Assembly (NCBI RefSeq): GCF_002878395.1 | Contig: NC_061119.1 | Span: 45,004,780 to 45,068,779, forward strand | Reading direction: 5' to 3' | From: Capsicum annuum | Lineage: Eukaryota; Streptophyta; Magnoliopsida; Solanales; Solanaceae | Length of the DNA stretch: 64,000 bases | Shown here: positions 21,366 to 31,996 of the stretch, one piece after another | Position numbering within the stretch: the first letter of the stretch is position 1 | Layout of the letters: the number at the start of each line of letters is the position of its first letter | The notes under the pieces: model-generated | Databases searched by the model: none | What the model was told of the DNA's origin: nothing | Seen by the model: only the letters and a program-made list of their open reading frames with translations | Translations under genes and position numbers: made by a program

Positions 21366-21935
21366 TTGTCTCTCAAATTATTTTTTTTATTTTTTTATTT
21401 TTTTATTTTTTCTTTAATTTTATTATGCTATTTGTTATTACTTTCACTTTTTATTTTTTTTCCTTTAATTTTATTGTCATGTTTTAATTCATTTGTCTCA
21501 ATCTTTATTTTTTTTTTCTCTTTTTTCTTTTTTCTCAAGCATTATCTATTTCTTTTTTTTTACTTCATTTGTCTTTAACTTTTATTTTTTTTATCTTTGT
21601 CTTTTTATCAATTCTCTTTTTTTCCCTCATTTTTCTCAAACTTTATTTTTATCTTTTCCTCTCATTTTATTTTTCTCGATTTTTTTAATTCTTCATTTTT
21701 TTTCTTAATCTTTATTTTTTTCTTGCCTTTTTTTTTCTCAATCTCTTTTTTTATTTCTCTATTTTGTTTGATCGTTTTTTTCTTTTTTCAGTTCTCTTTT
21801 TTTCACTCATTTTTCTCAAACTTTATTTTTATTTTTCCTCTCATTTTTATTTTTCTCATTTTTTTAAAGTTTTTGCTTTTTTCTTAATCTTTATTTTGTT
21901 CTTTCCTTTTTTTTCTCAATCTTTTTTTTTATTCT
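21366..21935. repeat. Pyrimidine (T-rich) low-complexity block with internal duplication
   Basis: Almost all T with C on the plus strand. The segment CTCATTTTTCTCAAACTTTATTTTTAT occurs at about 21,626 and again at about 21,805, so a unit of about 180 bp is duplicated. Hydrophobic Phe/Leu frames across it are artefacts of T-rich DNA. It lies directly against the truncated end of element B. Confidence 0.75.
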
Positions 21936-21937
21936 GA

Positions 21938-22894
21938 ACCATCTGGTAAGGTCAAAACCAAAGTTGTACTGAGTCGAGTCTTCAACTCCTAAAAACTCTT
22001 TTCATAAGAATCCGACTACTGGAATTTGACTTCCTTCTGAGTCAATCTGGATATAGGGGATGCAATAGATAAAAATTCCTCAACAAACCATCGATAATAG
22101 CCGGCCAAACCTAAGAAACTCCTAATATTTAACGCAGAGATGGGCCTTGGCCAGTTTCTCACTTCTTTGGTCTTTTGGGGATTAACTCTAATGCCATCAC
22201 CAGAAATTATATGGCCGAGGAAAGCTACTGACCTTAGCCAAAATTTACACTTACTGAATTTGGCGAATAATTGATGATATTTGAGAGCCTGCAATACTAT
22301 TCTAAGATGGTCTGCATGATCATGTTCACTACGAGAGTAGACGAGAATATCATTTATGAAGACTATGATAAACATATCCAAGTACTGCTTAAACACACGA
22401 TTCATCAAGTCCATGAAGGCTGTTGGAGTATTGGTAAGACCAAAGGACATGACTAAGAATTCAAAGTGACCATAACGAGTCCTGAAAGCTATTTTCATGA
22501 TGTCACACTCTCTGACTCTGAGCTGATGATAACCTGATCTGAGGTCTATCTTGGAGAAATAACTGGCACCCTGAAGTTGGTCAAATAAGTCATCAATTCT
22601 AGAGAGTGGATACTTGTTCTTCACTATAACTTTATTTAACTGATGATAGTCAATGCACATTCTGAGGGAATTGTCTTTCTTACGTGCGAATAAAATAGGC
22701 GCGCCCCATGGAAATACACTGGGTCTGATGAATCCCTTATCTAGGAGATCCTTTAACTGTTCTTTTAATTCTCTGAGTTCTGTTGGAGCCATTCTGTATG
22801 GCAGAATATATATGGGCTGAGTATCTGGAAGAAGGTCTATTCTAAAGTCGATTTCTATTTTAGAAGGAACTCCGAGAAGATCTTCGAGAAACAA
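21938..22894 (-). pseudogene. Gypsy reverse transcriptase (element B), inactive and truncated
   Basis: An open stretch of 292 codons runs from 22,894 to 22,016, then continues through two stops to about 21,938. It covers the RT: the LPYRMAP-like entry (residues 31-37), [15 protein letters not shown] (53-67), [14 protein letters not shown] (80-93), [14 protein letters not shown] (113-126), and [12 protein letters not shown] (260-271) at the thumb/RNase H junction. The catalytic box, normally Y/F-x-D-D, reads FIND at residues 179-182 (codon 22,352-22,354 is AAT where GAT is expected), so a metal-binding aspartate is lost. The methionine at 22,894 is only the first in the open stretch; the protein is part of a gag-pol polyprotein. 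RT would copy element RNA to cDNA in virus-like particles. Confidence 0.9.
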
Positions 22895-23099
22895 ATCTGG
22901 GAATTCACATGCTATTGATACTGAATCAAGACTAGGGGTTTCTGAACTAAAGTCCTGGACTCAAATGAGATGGTAGACATATCCCTTAGATATTAATTTT
23001 CTAGCCTGAAGGTAAGAAATAAGTTGACCCCTAAGTGCTGAAGTACTACCCCTCCACTCTAGGATGGGTTTATTTGAAAACTAAAACTGGAAAATTCAA

Positions 23100-23380
23100 T
23101 TTCTACAGTCGACTGAGGTATAGCAGGAATGAAGCCAATCCATGCCAAGAATGACATCAAAATCAGTCATCTCTAATTGACTAAGTCTGCTGAAGTGATT
23201 TTTTGAGATATCATAACCGAGCAGTTCCTGTATACCCGCCTGGCTATCATGGATTTACCCACTTAGGTAGAGACTGAGAAAGGCTCTACTAGAATTTTAG
23301 GACTGACTCCAAAATCAACTACTATATATGGAGTAACAAAGGACAAAGAAGCTCCTGGATCTAGCAAAGCATAAACATAT
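23100..23380 (-). pseudogene. Gypsy aspartic protease remnant (element B)
   Basis: The minus strand reads ALLDPGASLSFVTPYI around 23,320-23,370, the active-site loop of retropepsins followed by the usual SFVTP segment. The active-site triplet is DPG rather than the D-S/T-G normal for the family (Asp codon at 23,359-23,361). An in-frame stop follows at the STXVGKS position about 80 bases on. It lies between the gag zinc knuckle and the RT, as expected. It would have cut the gag-pol polyprotein. Confidence 0.7.
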
Positions 23381-24583
23381 AAATGGAAAACTTGTAACAT
23401 ACTAATGACCATATCAGGATAACTCTCTTGATCTTGTCGGTACTGTAGAGCATAGATTTCTTTTGGGCTTTGCCCACTAGTGGCACTGGAAGTGGCACCC
23501 TACTGATTCGGGTGATTAGAATGAGCTGGGGGACTGTTATTCTGACCCTGAGAAATTGACTGGGACAATATCTGAATCTGTGGCCTGTCTTTCCACACAC
23601 AAAACACATATTTCTACCCACTCTACAGATACCCTAGTGGTTTCTGTCATACTTCTGACAAAGGAAATTAGTTCGGGCACTGCTAATACTGCCCTGTGTT
23701 TAGGGCCTAGTGACCTATCCCTATTACCATCTCTGAATTTTGGCATAGGAGCACTGACTGAGGATGGAGATGGGACTGAAGATTTTGGACGGAACTAAGA
23801 ATGATTCCCACCCTCTGACTTAGGTTGTTCTCACTCTCTTGCTCTCCTTCTCCTTCTCTTTATTCTTAGCCTCTTCTATCTGCTGAGCATAGACCATGAG
23901 CCTGGATATATCTATCTCATTAATAAGAATTGTGGTCCTACACTCCTTGACCATGCTGCTTGAGACCCCTGACACAAACTTACTCATTTAAGATCTGTTG
24001 TCAGCTACCGCATGAGGAGCATATCTAGCTAATTAAGTAAACTTGAGAGAATACTCTTTCACTGTCATATTGCCCTGCTTCAAATTGATAAATTCCAGGA
24101 CCTTCATTTTCCTCAACTCAGTGGGAAGAACCTATCTAGAAAAGTAGTGGTAAACTTCTCTCACTCTATGGGCCCTACATCTATGGCCCTCTCTGCCTTC
24201 CACTATTTAAGCCACGAGCAAGCCACATCCTACAACTGATATGCGGATAACTCAGCACTCTCAACAGCAGTCATCCCCATAATATCAGTAACCTTCTGCA
24301 CCTGATCAAGAAATTCCTAAGGGTCCTCATCTGATTCAGACCCAATAAACGATGGAGGGTTTATTCGGGTGAAGTCTCGAATCCTGGCAGCAGCAGTATT
24401 GGCCACTAGGTTGGCCGGAATGGCAGTTAGGCATTCATTTTGGGCTGCCACAAAATAATCTAGGGTCGTGAAGGCTGCTCTGAACTAAGTGTGGGAGACA
24501 TGTTCATCCAGTGGATCTGGCTGAACGGGTTAAGGGGTTGACTGGTCTCCCATTCCTCTTCCCTGAGTCCTCTTTGGAGGCAT
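23381..24583 (-). pseudogene. Gypsy gag remnant with CCHC zinc knuckle (element B)
   Basis: The start is ATG at 24,583, giving MPPKRTQGRGMGDQS and then a stop after two more codons. This is the typical MPP-K/R opening of chromovirus gag. A second stop follows soon after. Further on, 24,000-24,400 (minus) keeps pieces of the retrotransposon gag domain. A zinc knuckle CFVCGKTGHRFRYC (CX2CX4HX4C) is intact at 23,565-23,606. Frame changes and stops make it a pseudogene. Gag would package element RNA. Confidence 0.75.
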
Positions 24584-24783
24584 ATTTCTATAAACGGAAA
24601 AGAAAAGATTAGACTGAGAGTTTAACTGGAGCTCATGCTCATTTACACGACATGAATACTGAAAGAAGGGAAACTTTTCTTAAAACATCTTGTAGCCTCC
24701 TGTCCATAAGTGTGGCGCATAACACACCCATGTACAACACTCTACAAGATGCATCTTTCAGACTTCCTAGGACACTGTTGAAC

Positions 24784-24801
24784 CTGGATCTAATACCAAG
24801 T
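24784..24801 (-). other. Primer-binding site of element B
   Basis: The minus strand reads TTGGTATTAGATCCAGG directly inside the LTR end. It matches the initiator tRNA-Met type TGGTATCAGAGC with C-to-T style changes. It fixes the inner end of the 5' LTR at 24,803. Confidence 0.7.
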
Positions 24802-24802
24802 T

Positions 24803-25164
24803 TATAACGCCCAGAGTCTGTACCCCAAACGCTACACGGTGCTCATAATCCTAAAGGACCACAAGCTAACCCATGACTAGTACCTGTTGCAATAACTGTG
24901 TAATAAATACTGTAATAATTGTAGAAAGAATCGGAAACATATGCCATAAGTTTCAAATCTATCATTAAATCTGGATGCAGTAACAAAATACCAATACTAA
25001 ATATAAGTACTGAAAAACTGAACAACTGTCTGAAAATCCTCTAAACTTTCCGAACTATGGAGTTGATAGGACAAGTCCCCAACTAACTCTGACCACTAAA
25101 AATAATACTGAAATATTAAAAAAAAACCATGTCCTCGAGCTATGAGGACTCACCACTATGCTGA
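24803..25164 (-). repeat. 5' LTR of element B, inner part
   Basis: This is homologous to the left end of the solo LTR (17,176-17,545): both share GCTACACGGTGCTCAT and GGACCACAAGCTAACCCATGAC. The terminal base pair is mutated (TATAAC instead of TGTAAC). The segment is interrupted at 25,164 by element D and resumes at 34,389. Together the parts make about 2.37 kb, shorter than the 3.5-kb solo LTR, so internal deletions are likely. Confidence 0.8.
25160..25164. other. Target site duplication GCTGA, left copy (right copy 34,384-34,388)
   Basis: GCTGA precedes the D 5' LTR and follows its 3' LTR. Removing D and one copy restores a sequence matching the solo LTR around 17,540 (...CACTGACTGCTAAAAT...), which confirms the insertion point. 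Confidence 0.95.
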
Positions 25165-27546
25165 TGTAACACCCTATATTTTGGGCTAGAACAAAAAATC
25201 ATCATTTCTATGTGTAAATGATCCAAAAGCCAAAAATCCTATGCAAATTTAGCATGTTAATCAATTATGTACTATGGGAACCTATTTGAGCATAAATTTA
25301 GATCATAGAGGTCCCCAAACTCAAGGACGAGTTGAAAGCTTTCCTATCGTTCGAGTTTGAGTGAGCGTTGAAACTTGGGTCAGATTCAATCAACCATAAC
25401 TCCTTGTATATGATGAATTGGGTGGCCTACTAAATATTAAATGAAATCTCTTAAAATTATCTTTCCAACGATACCAATTTCGCCTAAATCTGAGATCGAA
25501 GCAAAAAGTTATACCCATTTTACTTCAGCATGTCTGTCTGTCGACAAGTGACGACCTGAGCTAATAAGTTATCACATATGTGACGACCTATGAGCCATGT
25601 CTTCAGCCCAAGGCAATAACTCACAAAAATCAGCCTCTGAGTGAAGACCTGGTGTGATAAGTTATCACATATATGACGACCTATCAGCCAAGGTCATCAC
25701 CTTTAAAATTTAGCATTTCCTAAATGATTTTGGAGGGGTATTTTGGTATTTTCCCTTCACCCCATAACTCCATAAACACTGAATTCAATCTCTATTTCAC
25801 TAAAAAATACACTCTTTTCTCTCAAATCCTCTCAAGAACCAAACCCTAGGTCCTTAACCTAAGATTTAAGATCCCTCAAAATTTCACCATTAAATTCCAA
25901 AATTGATTCAAGAATTAGAATCCCCAAACTAAGATCTTCAAGAATCATCCATCAAAAGCACAAATAGAGTCCCAAAAGCAAGTGTTCATCCAAAGTTCAT
26001 AATCTAAAGTACGTGGGGTTTATCCTAAAAACTACATGGGCTTGTAAACACTAGAACATGATTTAAAGATTATCAAGTATGAATTTAAAAAAGGGGTTTT
26101 GAAATACATGATTTTATTATACATTATGAATGTTTAATTGTACTGTTGATTTGGTCTTTAGGACTTTTTCCCCCTTTAAATTGATTTACATGTATATGTA
26201 TATGTATGAAGATTTAGATTGAAGATTGTTTGAGAGCACAACTTATAAAATCTCTCTCGTATGATAACTTTAAGTTTATGATATTAATGTGAAGGATTTG
26301 AAATGCATGATTTATGGCTTGAAAATAGTTTACTCAAATACCATAGTATTCTTAGCATGATTTAGAGATTTTGAGAGGGAGTTTCTTGACATAAATGTGT
26401 TTTATTAAAGAGAGAAAGATTTTCATAAGATTAAGAATTTTTGACATGACCACCTTGTATCATTAAAATGTAGTCAAAGAGAGTTGCATATATGTATTTA
26501 CATAAGTATATAAAGAAAGGGTTCTTTGAACTGATTTATCGATATGGTAGTCCAAACTTTATGTTTTAGAAACAAAGATTATAATAAACTAACAATGGCT
26601 CAGAGATGTGACTTATAAGTCAATGGTATGATGATACCATAAGTATGTATGCCATAACAGAGTATGTTTTCAGAGTATGTTTTTAGAGAATGCATATTTT
26701 AAAGAGTTAAAATGGGCATAAAGAGGGTTAGGTGGTTACCCGAAGAAGGCTTGAGTTCAAGTAACTCTCTAAAACTGTATTTGTCGATACGGGTAGATTA
26801 TTATTGTACACTGGCGACGGCTGTGTGGCATAGTAGATTCAAAGACTCCGACCCTTGCGGCACACTTGGGTTGAGGGCTTGGCTGCCGAGTTAATGTAAG
26901 ATTCCATATAGCCCATGGAATTTCAGAGTTCTAGGGTATACCACCTAGCACAGAAGTAAAACAAAAAGTGTCACAGATTTCATATGATTTTACAGAGTCT
27001 TTCAAAATGCCCATGTGATTTCTTACTATACGATATGTTTATGAACTATTTTAAATTGCTCTCATATATGTTGAATATAAATTATTATTTTAGATTTGCT
27101 CTGCGTACTAGTAAATCTGTATTGACACCCTACCTCCCAAGTTCGAAGGCTCAATCTAGGGATCCAACTAAGCAGTAGAGTATTTCAGAGAGAAGTGATA
27201 TGTGCAGTGGTGAGCCTTCTTTGTTCTAAAAGGCCTATTTATTTTAGATTATGTTATACCATTTGTTTTGATCTACTGGGGGCCTTGTCCTAATTTTCAG
27301 ACAGTTGTCACTTAATTATGTAGTAGAGATTTTACAAACTATTCCAGATATTATTTAGTTGATTTTGGATTTTATTCCTTATTGTTAAACTGAACCAAGA
27401 GTTTTGATCATATTTCTGTATTAAATTATATTTCCATATTTTTTTAATTATATGAATATTGTGTATGATTACCAGATAGAGTAGGACATCCAGCCTTAAT
27501 GGTTCGTGATGTCCTTCATGGCCAGGCCCCGGTTTGGGTCGTGACA
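25165..27546 (+). repeat. 5' LTR of element D
   Basis: The LTR starts TGTAACACCC and ends GGGTCGTGACA, 2,382 bp, and aligns along its length with 31,997-34,383. Within it, AAAAAGTTATACCCATTTTAC at about 25,503 is followed by two diverged copies, about 95 bp apart (25,549 and 25,645), of a cassette with TGACGACC and TATCACATAT, then GGGTATTTTGGTATTTTC. Near 25,190-25,225 this copy has CA or TG at several places where the 3' LTR has CG. Short frames at 26,712 and 27,332 are repeated or chance and are not genes. Confidence 0.92.
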
Positions 27547-27550
27547 TACT

Positions 27551-27562
27551 TGGTATCAGAGC
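27551..27562 (+). other. Primer-binding site of element D (initiator tRNA-Met)
   Basis: TGGTATCAGAGC lies four bases inside the 5' LTR end. It exactly matches the 3' end complement of initiator tRNA-Met used by most plant LTR elements. Confidence 0.93.
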
Positions 27563-30500
27563 ACGGTTCATAGTCCCAGGGTGTCTACAAAATCACGTCA
27601 GGTAGAGTCTTATTTATGGGTGTGTAGTGCACCAAACTTATAAGTAAAAGGCTACAAGGCGTTTAGGAATGTCTCTCTTTCTTCATATTCTAATTCGTGC
27701 TATGGAGTCAGAATATTCCTCTTTCATACTCTAATTCATGTTATGGTGTCGCCTATATAAAAATAAAGTTATCCTAATTCTTTCCTTACTTTGATGTGCT
27801 CAGATATGTCTCATTACTGGGGTGATTTAAGTGCAGAAGTTTAGTGTCTAAATGGTATGGTCCTTTCTGATTGAGTCATATAAGATTTTAAAAATTGTAC
27901 AAGGGCTTGAGAAGAGTTCGTTAGTGCTTCAGAGTGAACTAATTCTAGTGTGATCTTTGATTCTGATGAGATCGTGTTTTTCAGCCTGTAGTATTAAGTG
28001 TATTTGGCCCTTTTCAAAAAAAAATTATGTTGCAGATGTCATGCCTAAAAAGGGGAATGATGTGTAGCAGAATGTTGGAACTGTATTTCTAGCCAAATAA
28101 TAGTATGAGTTAAAGTGTTGTTGTCATGACCTATTGGTAGTGATATTGGATAAAAAAGTTAGTGATGTGAAGTCATAAAGTTAGAAGTCAGAGTGAGGGT
28201 GACTTTTATGTAAATAAACATTTTAGTTGGATAACTAATGTTTGAGGATAATTTACCCTTTTATAGTGATAGACTAATGTGGTAGCTAGTAGCATGTGTG
28301 GATTGTATAGTAGTCTGCGGGGGGAAGTTTTTGACTCAATTTTTTATTTATATAGAGTAAGATATGTATTCTTAGATCATTAAATATTGTGTGTTAAGTT
28401 TCTATCTCTTATAATCATGTTATCATTGTGTTGTTGAAACTAAAAGTCTAGTGAAGCTGTGTGGGGCTCTTTCAATTCACTAGCATAGTTGCCTTGTCAT
28501 TCATCTCATTTCCTTGTTCAAATCACAAAATCAAAGTCTACTGAAGCCACGTAAGGCCTATTTCGATTCACTAGCAACTTTTTGTTCATCTTGTTGTTCT
28601 TGTATTGGTTGGAACTAGGGGTTTAGAGGCGTAATGGCAAGAAAAATGGTAAGGGAGGATTATTAAATATATGTATAGCCTAATTTTTTTGCATGATATT
28701 GAGTTGGTAATGAAGTGATACGTCCTTGTGTGTTAGTTTAGTAAAATATAGGGAAGGAGTTATTAGTTAAGGTGAATTATTATTGCTTGAAGTATGAAAA
28801 TAGCTAGATTAGCCAGTAAATTATAATTATAGACTCATGGTTGTTTGTGGAATTTGAAGGTAGACTAAATGTACGCTTGGGTAAGTAAATGTGAAGAAAG
28901 TCATATAAATAGATAAGATTGTATGGGGTTATGATATAAGATTAAGGTTGACTATGTCTATTATGTGACTTTAACCCTTGATCTTCTTTTCGTAGGTAGT
29001 TGTAAACTAGTACTATTTGTGAGAGGTATGTAGTAGATTTTTGAGGTATAGTAGTAATGTCATAAAAATATTTTAGTCATGGGTAGTAGCTAGATAAAAT
29101 AAGGTATTTGGGTAGGATATCCTAATTTTGTGGACTAGTATGTTATGTTGAATTTTTCATTGATGGTAGATGATTGATGCTAGACTATAGACTTGAATTC
29201 AAATGTAGAATGTGGTTGTAAGAATAGTGGCTTAAGATTAATGATGTATGTTTTGCAAAAATTATGTGTAAGGTTGGGTTGTAAATCATGTTTAGCACTA
29301 GACATTATGTTTGAACAGTTGATGTCCATGAAGGTAGATGTGATGATTTCTTGGTTAATGATACTAGTTATATGGAAGTGATCTAATAGGCTTGAACGGT
29401 GTATGGAAGAGCTTAAGTTTATTTGATTCGTAATGAAGTATGATGTTGTATGTATGATGTAGAAGTATGCCCAAGGTGATATGAGTTTGTGGTATTTTTT
29501 TAAGGCTACTACATGTTGCGTATGGCTAGTAGTACCGTTGAGTTGCTAGGTGGAGAAATACTAATAGATGGTACATGGTGTTCTAAATGGACTAGTTAAG
29601 GAGTTTTGACTGATAGTGTTGAGCCTTTTGATATGATCTTAATCCTCATGGTAGAGAGATATAAGTTTAGGGTCGCGATATTGGTTGGGTATACCGGAAG
29701 AAGTATGGTTCATCAAAGGCTTGGTGATATCCATATTAAGTGTTAGAATCTAAGTTTGAGTTTTGAAGGTTGAACTAATAGAAATAAGAGTAGAAGCACT
29801 AGAGGGTATGCACTTCAACTATGGGGATATTCATGAAGATTCGAAGTTAGTATGTGTTCAAGTATTATATGATGACTATTGGTGGCTATAGAAAGATAAA
29901 GTGTATCTCAGAAGGTAGTATTAACAGTGGGTTTTCCACTTTCAGGTGTGGTCATTCGGGTTAAGTTCTATTAATTGTGCGTATTGTCGCATTCTAGACC
30001 CCAAAGTGCAGTAAGTGTAGTTCAGTTTAAAGTCTAGTAAGGGATCTCTCGAACTTAAGATGATGTCTTAAAGCTAAGGGGGAGATGATAGAACAAGAAA
30101 CCAAGTCTGACTCTCAGATTCTAATAGTATTGCCAGTATGATATAGAATATCAAAAAGTGAGGGTGGGACTCAACCCATTCTTATCTCAGTAATTTTCAG
30201 CTATCCTAATACCTACTCATACCTTACGTTTCGGTTCCATGATCATAGTTCATGTTCATGTATATGATAGAGAATCATGTACTCTTCTAGTTCCAAAATG
30301 AGGATTTATAGTTCATTCAGTAGTCGGAATCACATTCCATATGCTATGAACTCCAAATTGAGGTCATGCAGATCATTACTCATGTACTCACGCTTTATAG
30401 TGTGCTCAGTTCCTTTAACTCATACTATACTCCTAATGATTGGCAAAAATTCAGCTTATAGCCATGTATACCCTCAATTTAGATTTACTTTGATAAATCC

Positions 30501-31980
30501 CTGATGTTGATTTATTATTCCTCAGGCCTCAGTTAAGTGTCAAGTCTTATATAATATCCTTCCATGCTTTAAGGTTTTATGTTCTAACCTTTTGGTGACT
30601 CCTTATGTAATGATAGTGGTGATGAGTGAATGTTTCTTGTTGATGGAAGATCATTGCATGTTTGTTTAAGATAAGTCCATAAGTTTGAAATGAAATTTAG
30701 GGCTAAGTTTTTGATACATGTGATGGTTAATGAAAAATTTGTGTGTGTATGTTCTTGGGGTAACGTGTGGGAGTTGTATTGATGGTGGTTTAGAGAATAT
30801 ATGAAGTACGTCTTAATTAATGTTACCTTGAAGTTCATATGTGGTTATAAAGATAGGCTTGAATGACATGTTGGGATGTAAGTGGAGGAATGCAATATGC
30901 GCTAGTGAATTCATAGTAAGAGTTTAGAGTTAGTAATTGAAGTGGTAGGGCACATTATGCTTAGGATGTAATCAAAACAAAATATAGAAGGTTGAATCAT
31001 ATGGTTTCAAAAAATATCGTGGTGTAGCATGTTGTATTTTGTGATTTAGATTTAGGCTTGATCACGATTAAAGAATTTAAGCTACTTTAGATATTAGTAG
31101 AAAGATTTATCGATGCCCATATGAGAATTTTAAGCTGAATTGAATGAGTATGGTAATTAAGGGGGATACTATGGTTAAGGGAGTATTCAAGGAGTGTGCT
31201 AAGCTTGAAAGTAAGAAATGGTATTGCCTAAGGCCTGGTAATTCTATCCTAGTTTATGAGTTATATGTCTATATTCCATGCTATGGAGTAGTGTTATTTT
31301 TGTGATTCCTTAGTTGGATGTCTTGTGTAACTCATGCCCAAGATTATTTTCTCCCTAATGCTATTAGGACTTCTTTAGAAAGAGTGTTGAAGAGATACTC
31401 AAGTTAAGTATGAGGGTCCAGTAAAATTCAGTCTGTATAGCCAGTAATTCAGTTCAACAGTCAGATAGACAAGTTACTATGGTTTTTCACCTTTTCACCC
31501 AGTCCTACTATCCGAAGTCTCATGCGTATGACTATACCAAGAGATAATCTATTCCATCCATGTAATTTGCAATTTCAGTTCAGTCAAAGCATCATGTTTC
31601 AGATTCAGCTACTTTGTCATGACTCAGTTCATAAGAGTTCAGAGCATAATTTCAAATACTTCCAAGTATTTTAGCTCAGGCAGTAAAGTACCCTGGTACG
31701 ATCTAAGTCATGTTGCCTCATGGTTCGTACTTGCATAAGTTATCACTTCTCAATTCAATATTTATGATTGGATCATGAACACTTCAAGAAAATCCTAAAC
31801 TCTCAGCATGAATCAGCTCTTTAAGGCAAGAAAAGTCAAGTCAACTCAGAATTCAGTTTCAAGATAAAAGTTTAAATATTTCAGCTCGGCTATACTCTTT
31901 CTTAGAAGACATATCATGTCCACGTTATTCCATACCTTTAAGAATTCAACATTCCGACTCATCATTCGGGGACGAATGAT

Positions 31981-31996
31981 CCCAAGGGGGAGATAA
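31981..31996 (+). other. Polypurine tract of element D
   Basis: CCCAAGGGGGAGATAA lies directly before the 3' LTR start TGTAACATCC. It would prime plus-strand cDNA synthesis. Confidence 0.85.

Larger units (their letters stand above)
21936..24802 (-). mobile_element. Gypsy element B, internal region, 3'-truncated
   Basis: On the minus strand this runs PBS, gag, protease, RT and the start of RNase H. It breaks off at about 21,938 after an LTLPDG-like motif, next to the T-rich block. RNase H, integrase, chromodomain and 3' LTR are missing. The RT matches plant chromoviruses (Tekay/Del-like). Several stops and a mutated RT active site show the element is dead. Its 5' LTR is 24,803-25,164 plus 34,389-36,400, split by element D. 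Confidence 0.85.
27547..31996 (+). mobile_element. Non-coding internal region of element D
   Basis: About 4.45 kb, T- and G-skewed, without any frame showing retroviral-type motifs. From about 29,340 to the PPT it is homologous to element A (4,390-4,750 and 7,508-9,598). That conservation across two elements with different LTR subfamilies suggests a maintained non-coding 3' region, possibly for packaging or RNA structure, but function is not shown. CTTTCAGGTGTGG at 29,940 and the GATGATAGAACAA segment at 30,085 are landmarks. Confidence 0.8.

Noticed and set aside
21366..21887. Three overlapping Phe/Leu-rich frames resembling membrane proteins
   Set aside because: T-rich low-complexity DNA always reads as Phe/Leu/Ser.
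27332..27571. 79-codon minus-strand frame across the LTR/PBS boundary
   Set aside because: Antisense to the LTR end and tRNA primer site; no domain.
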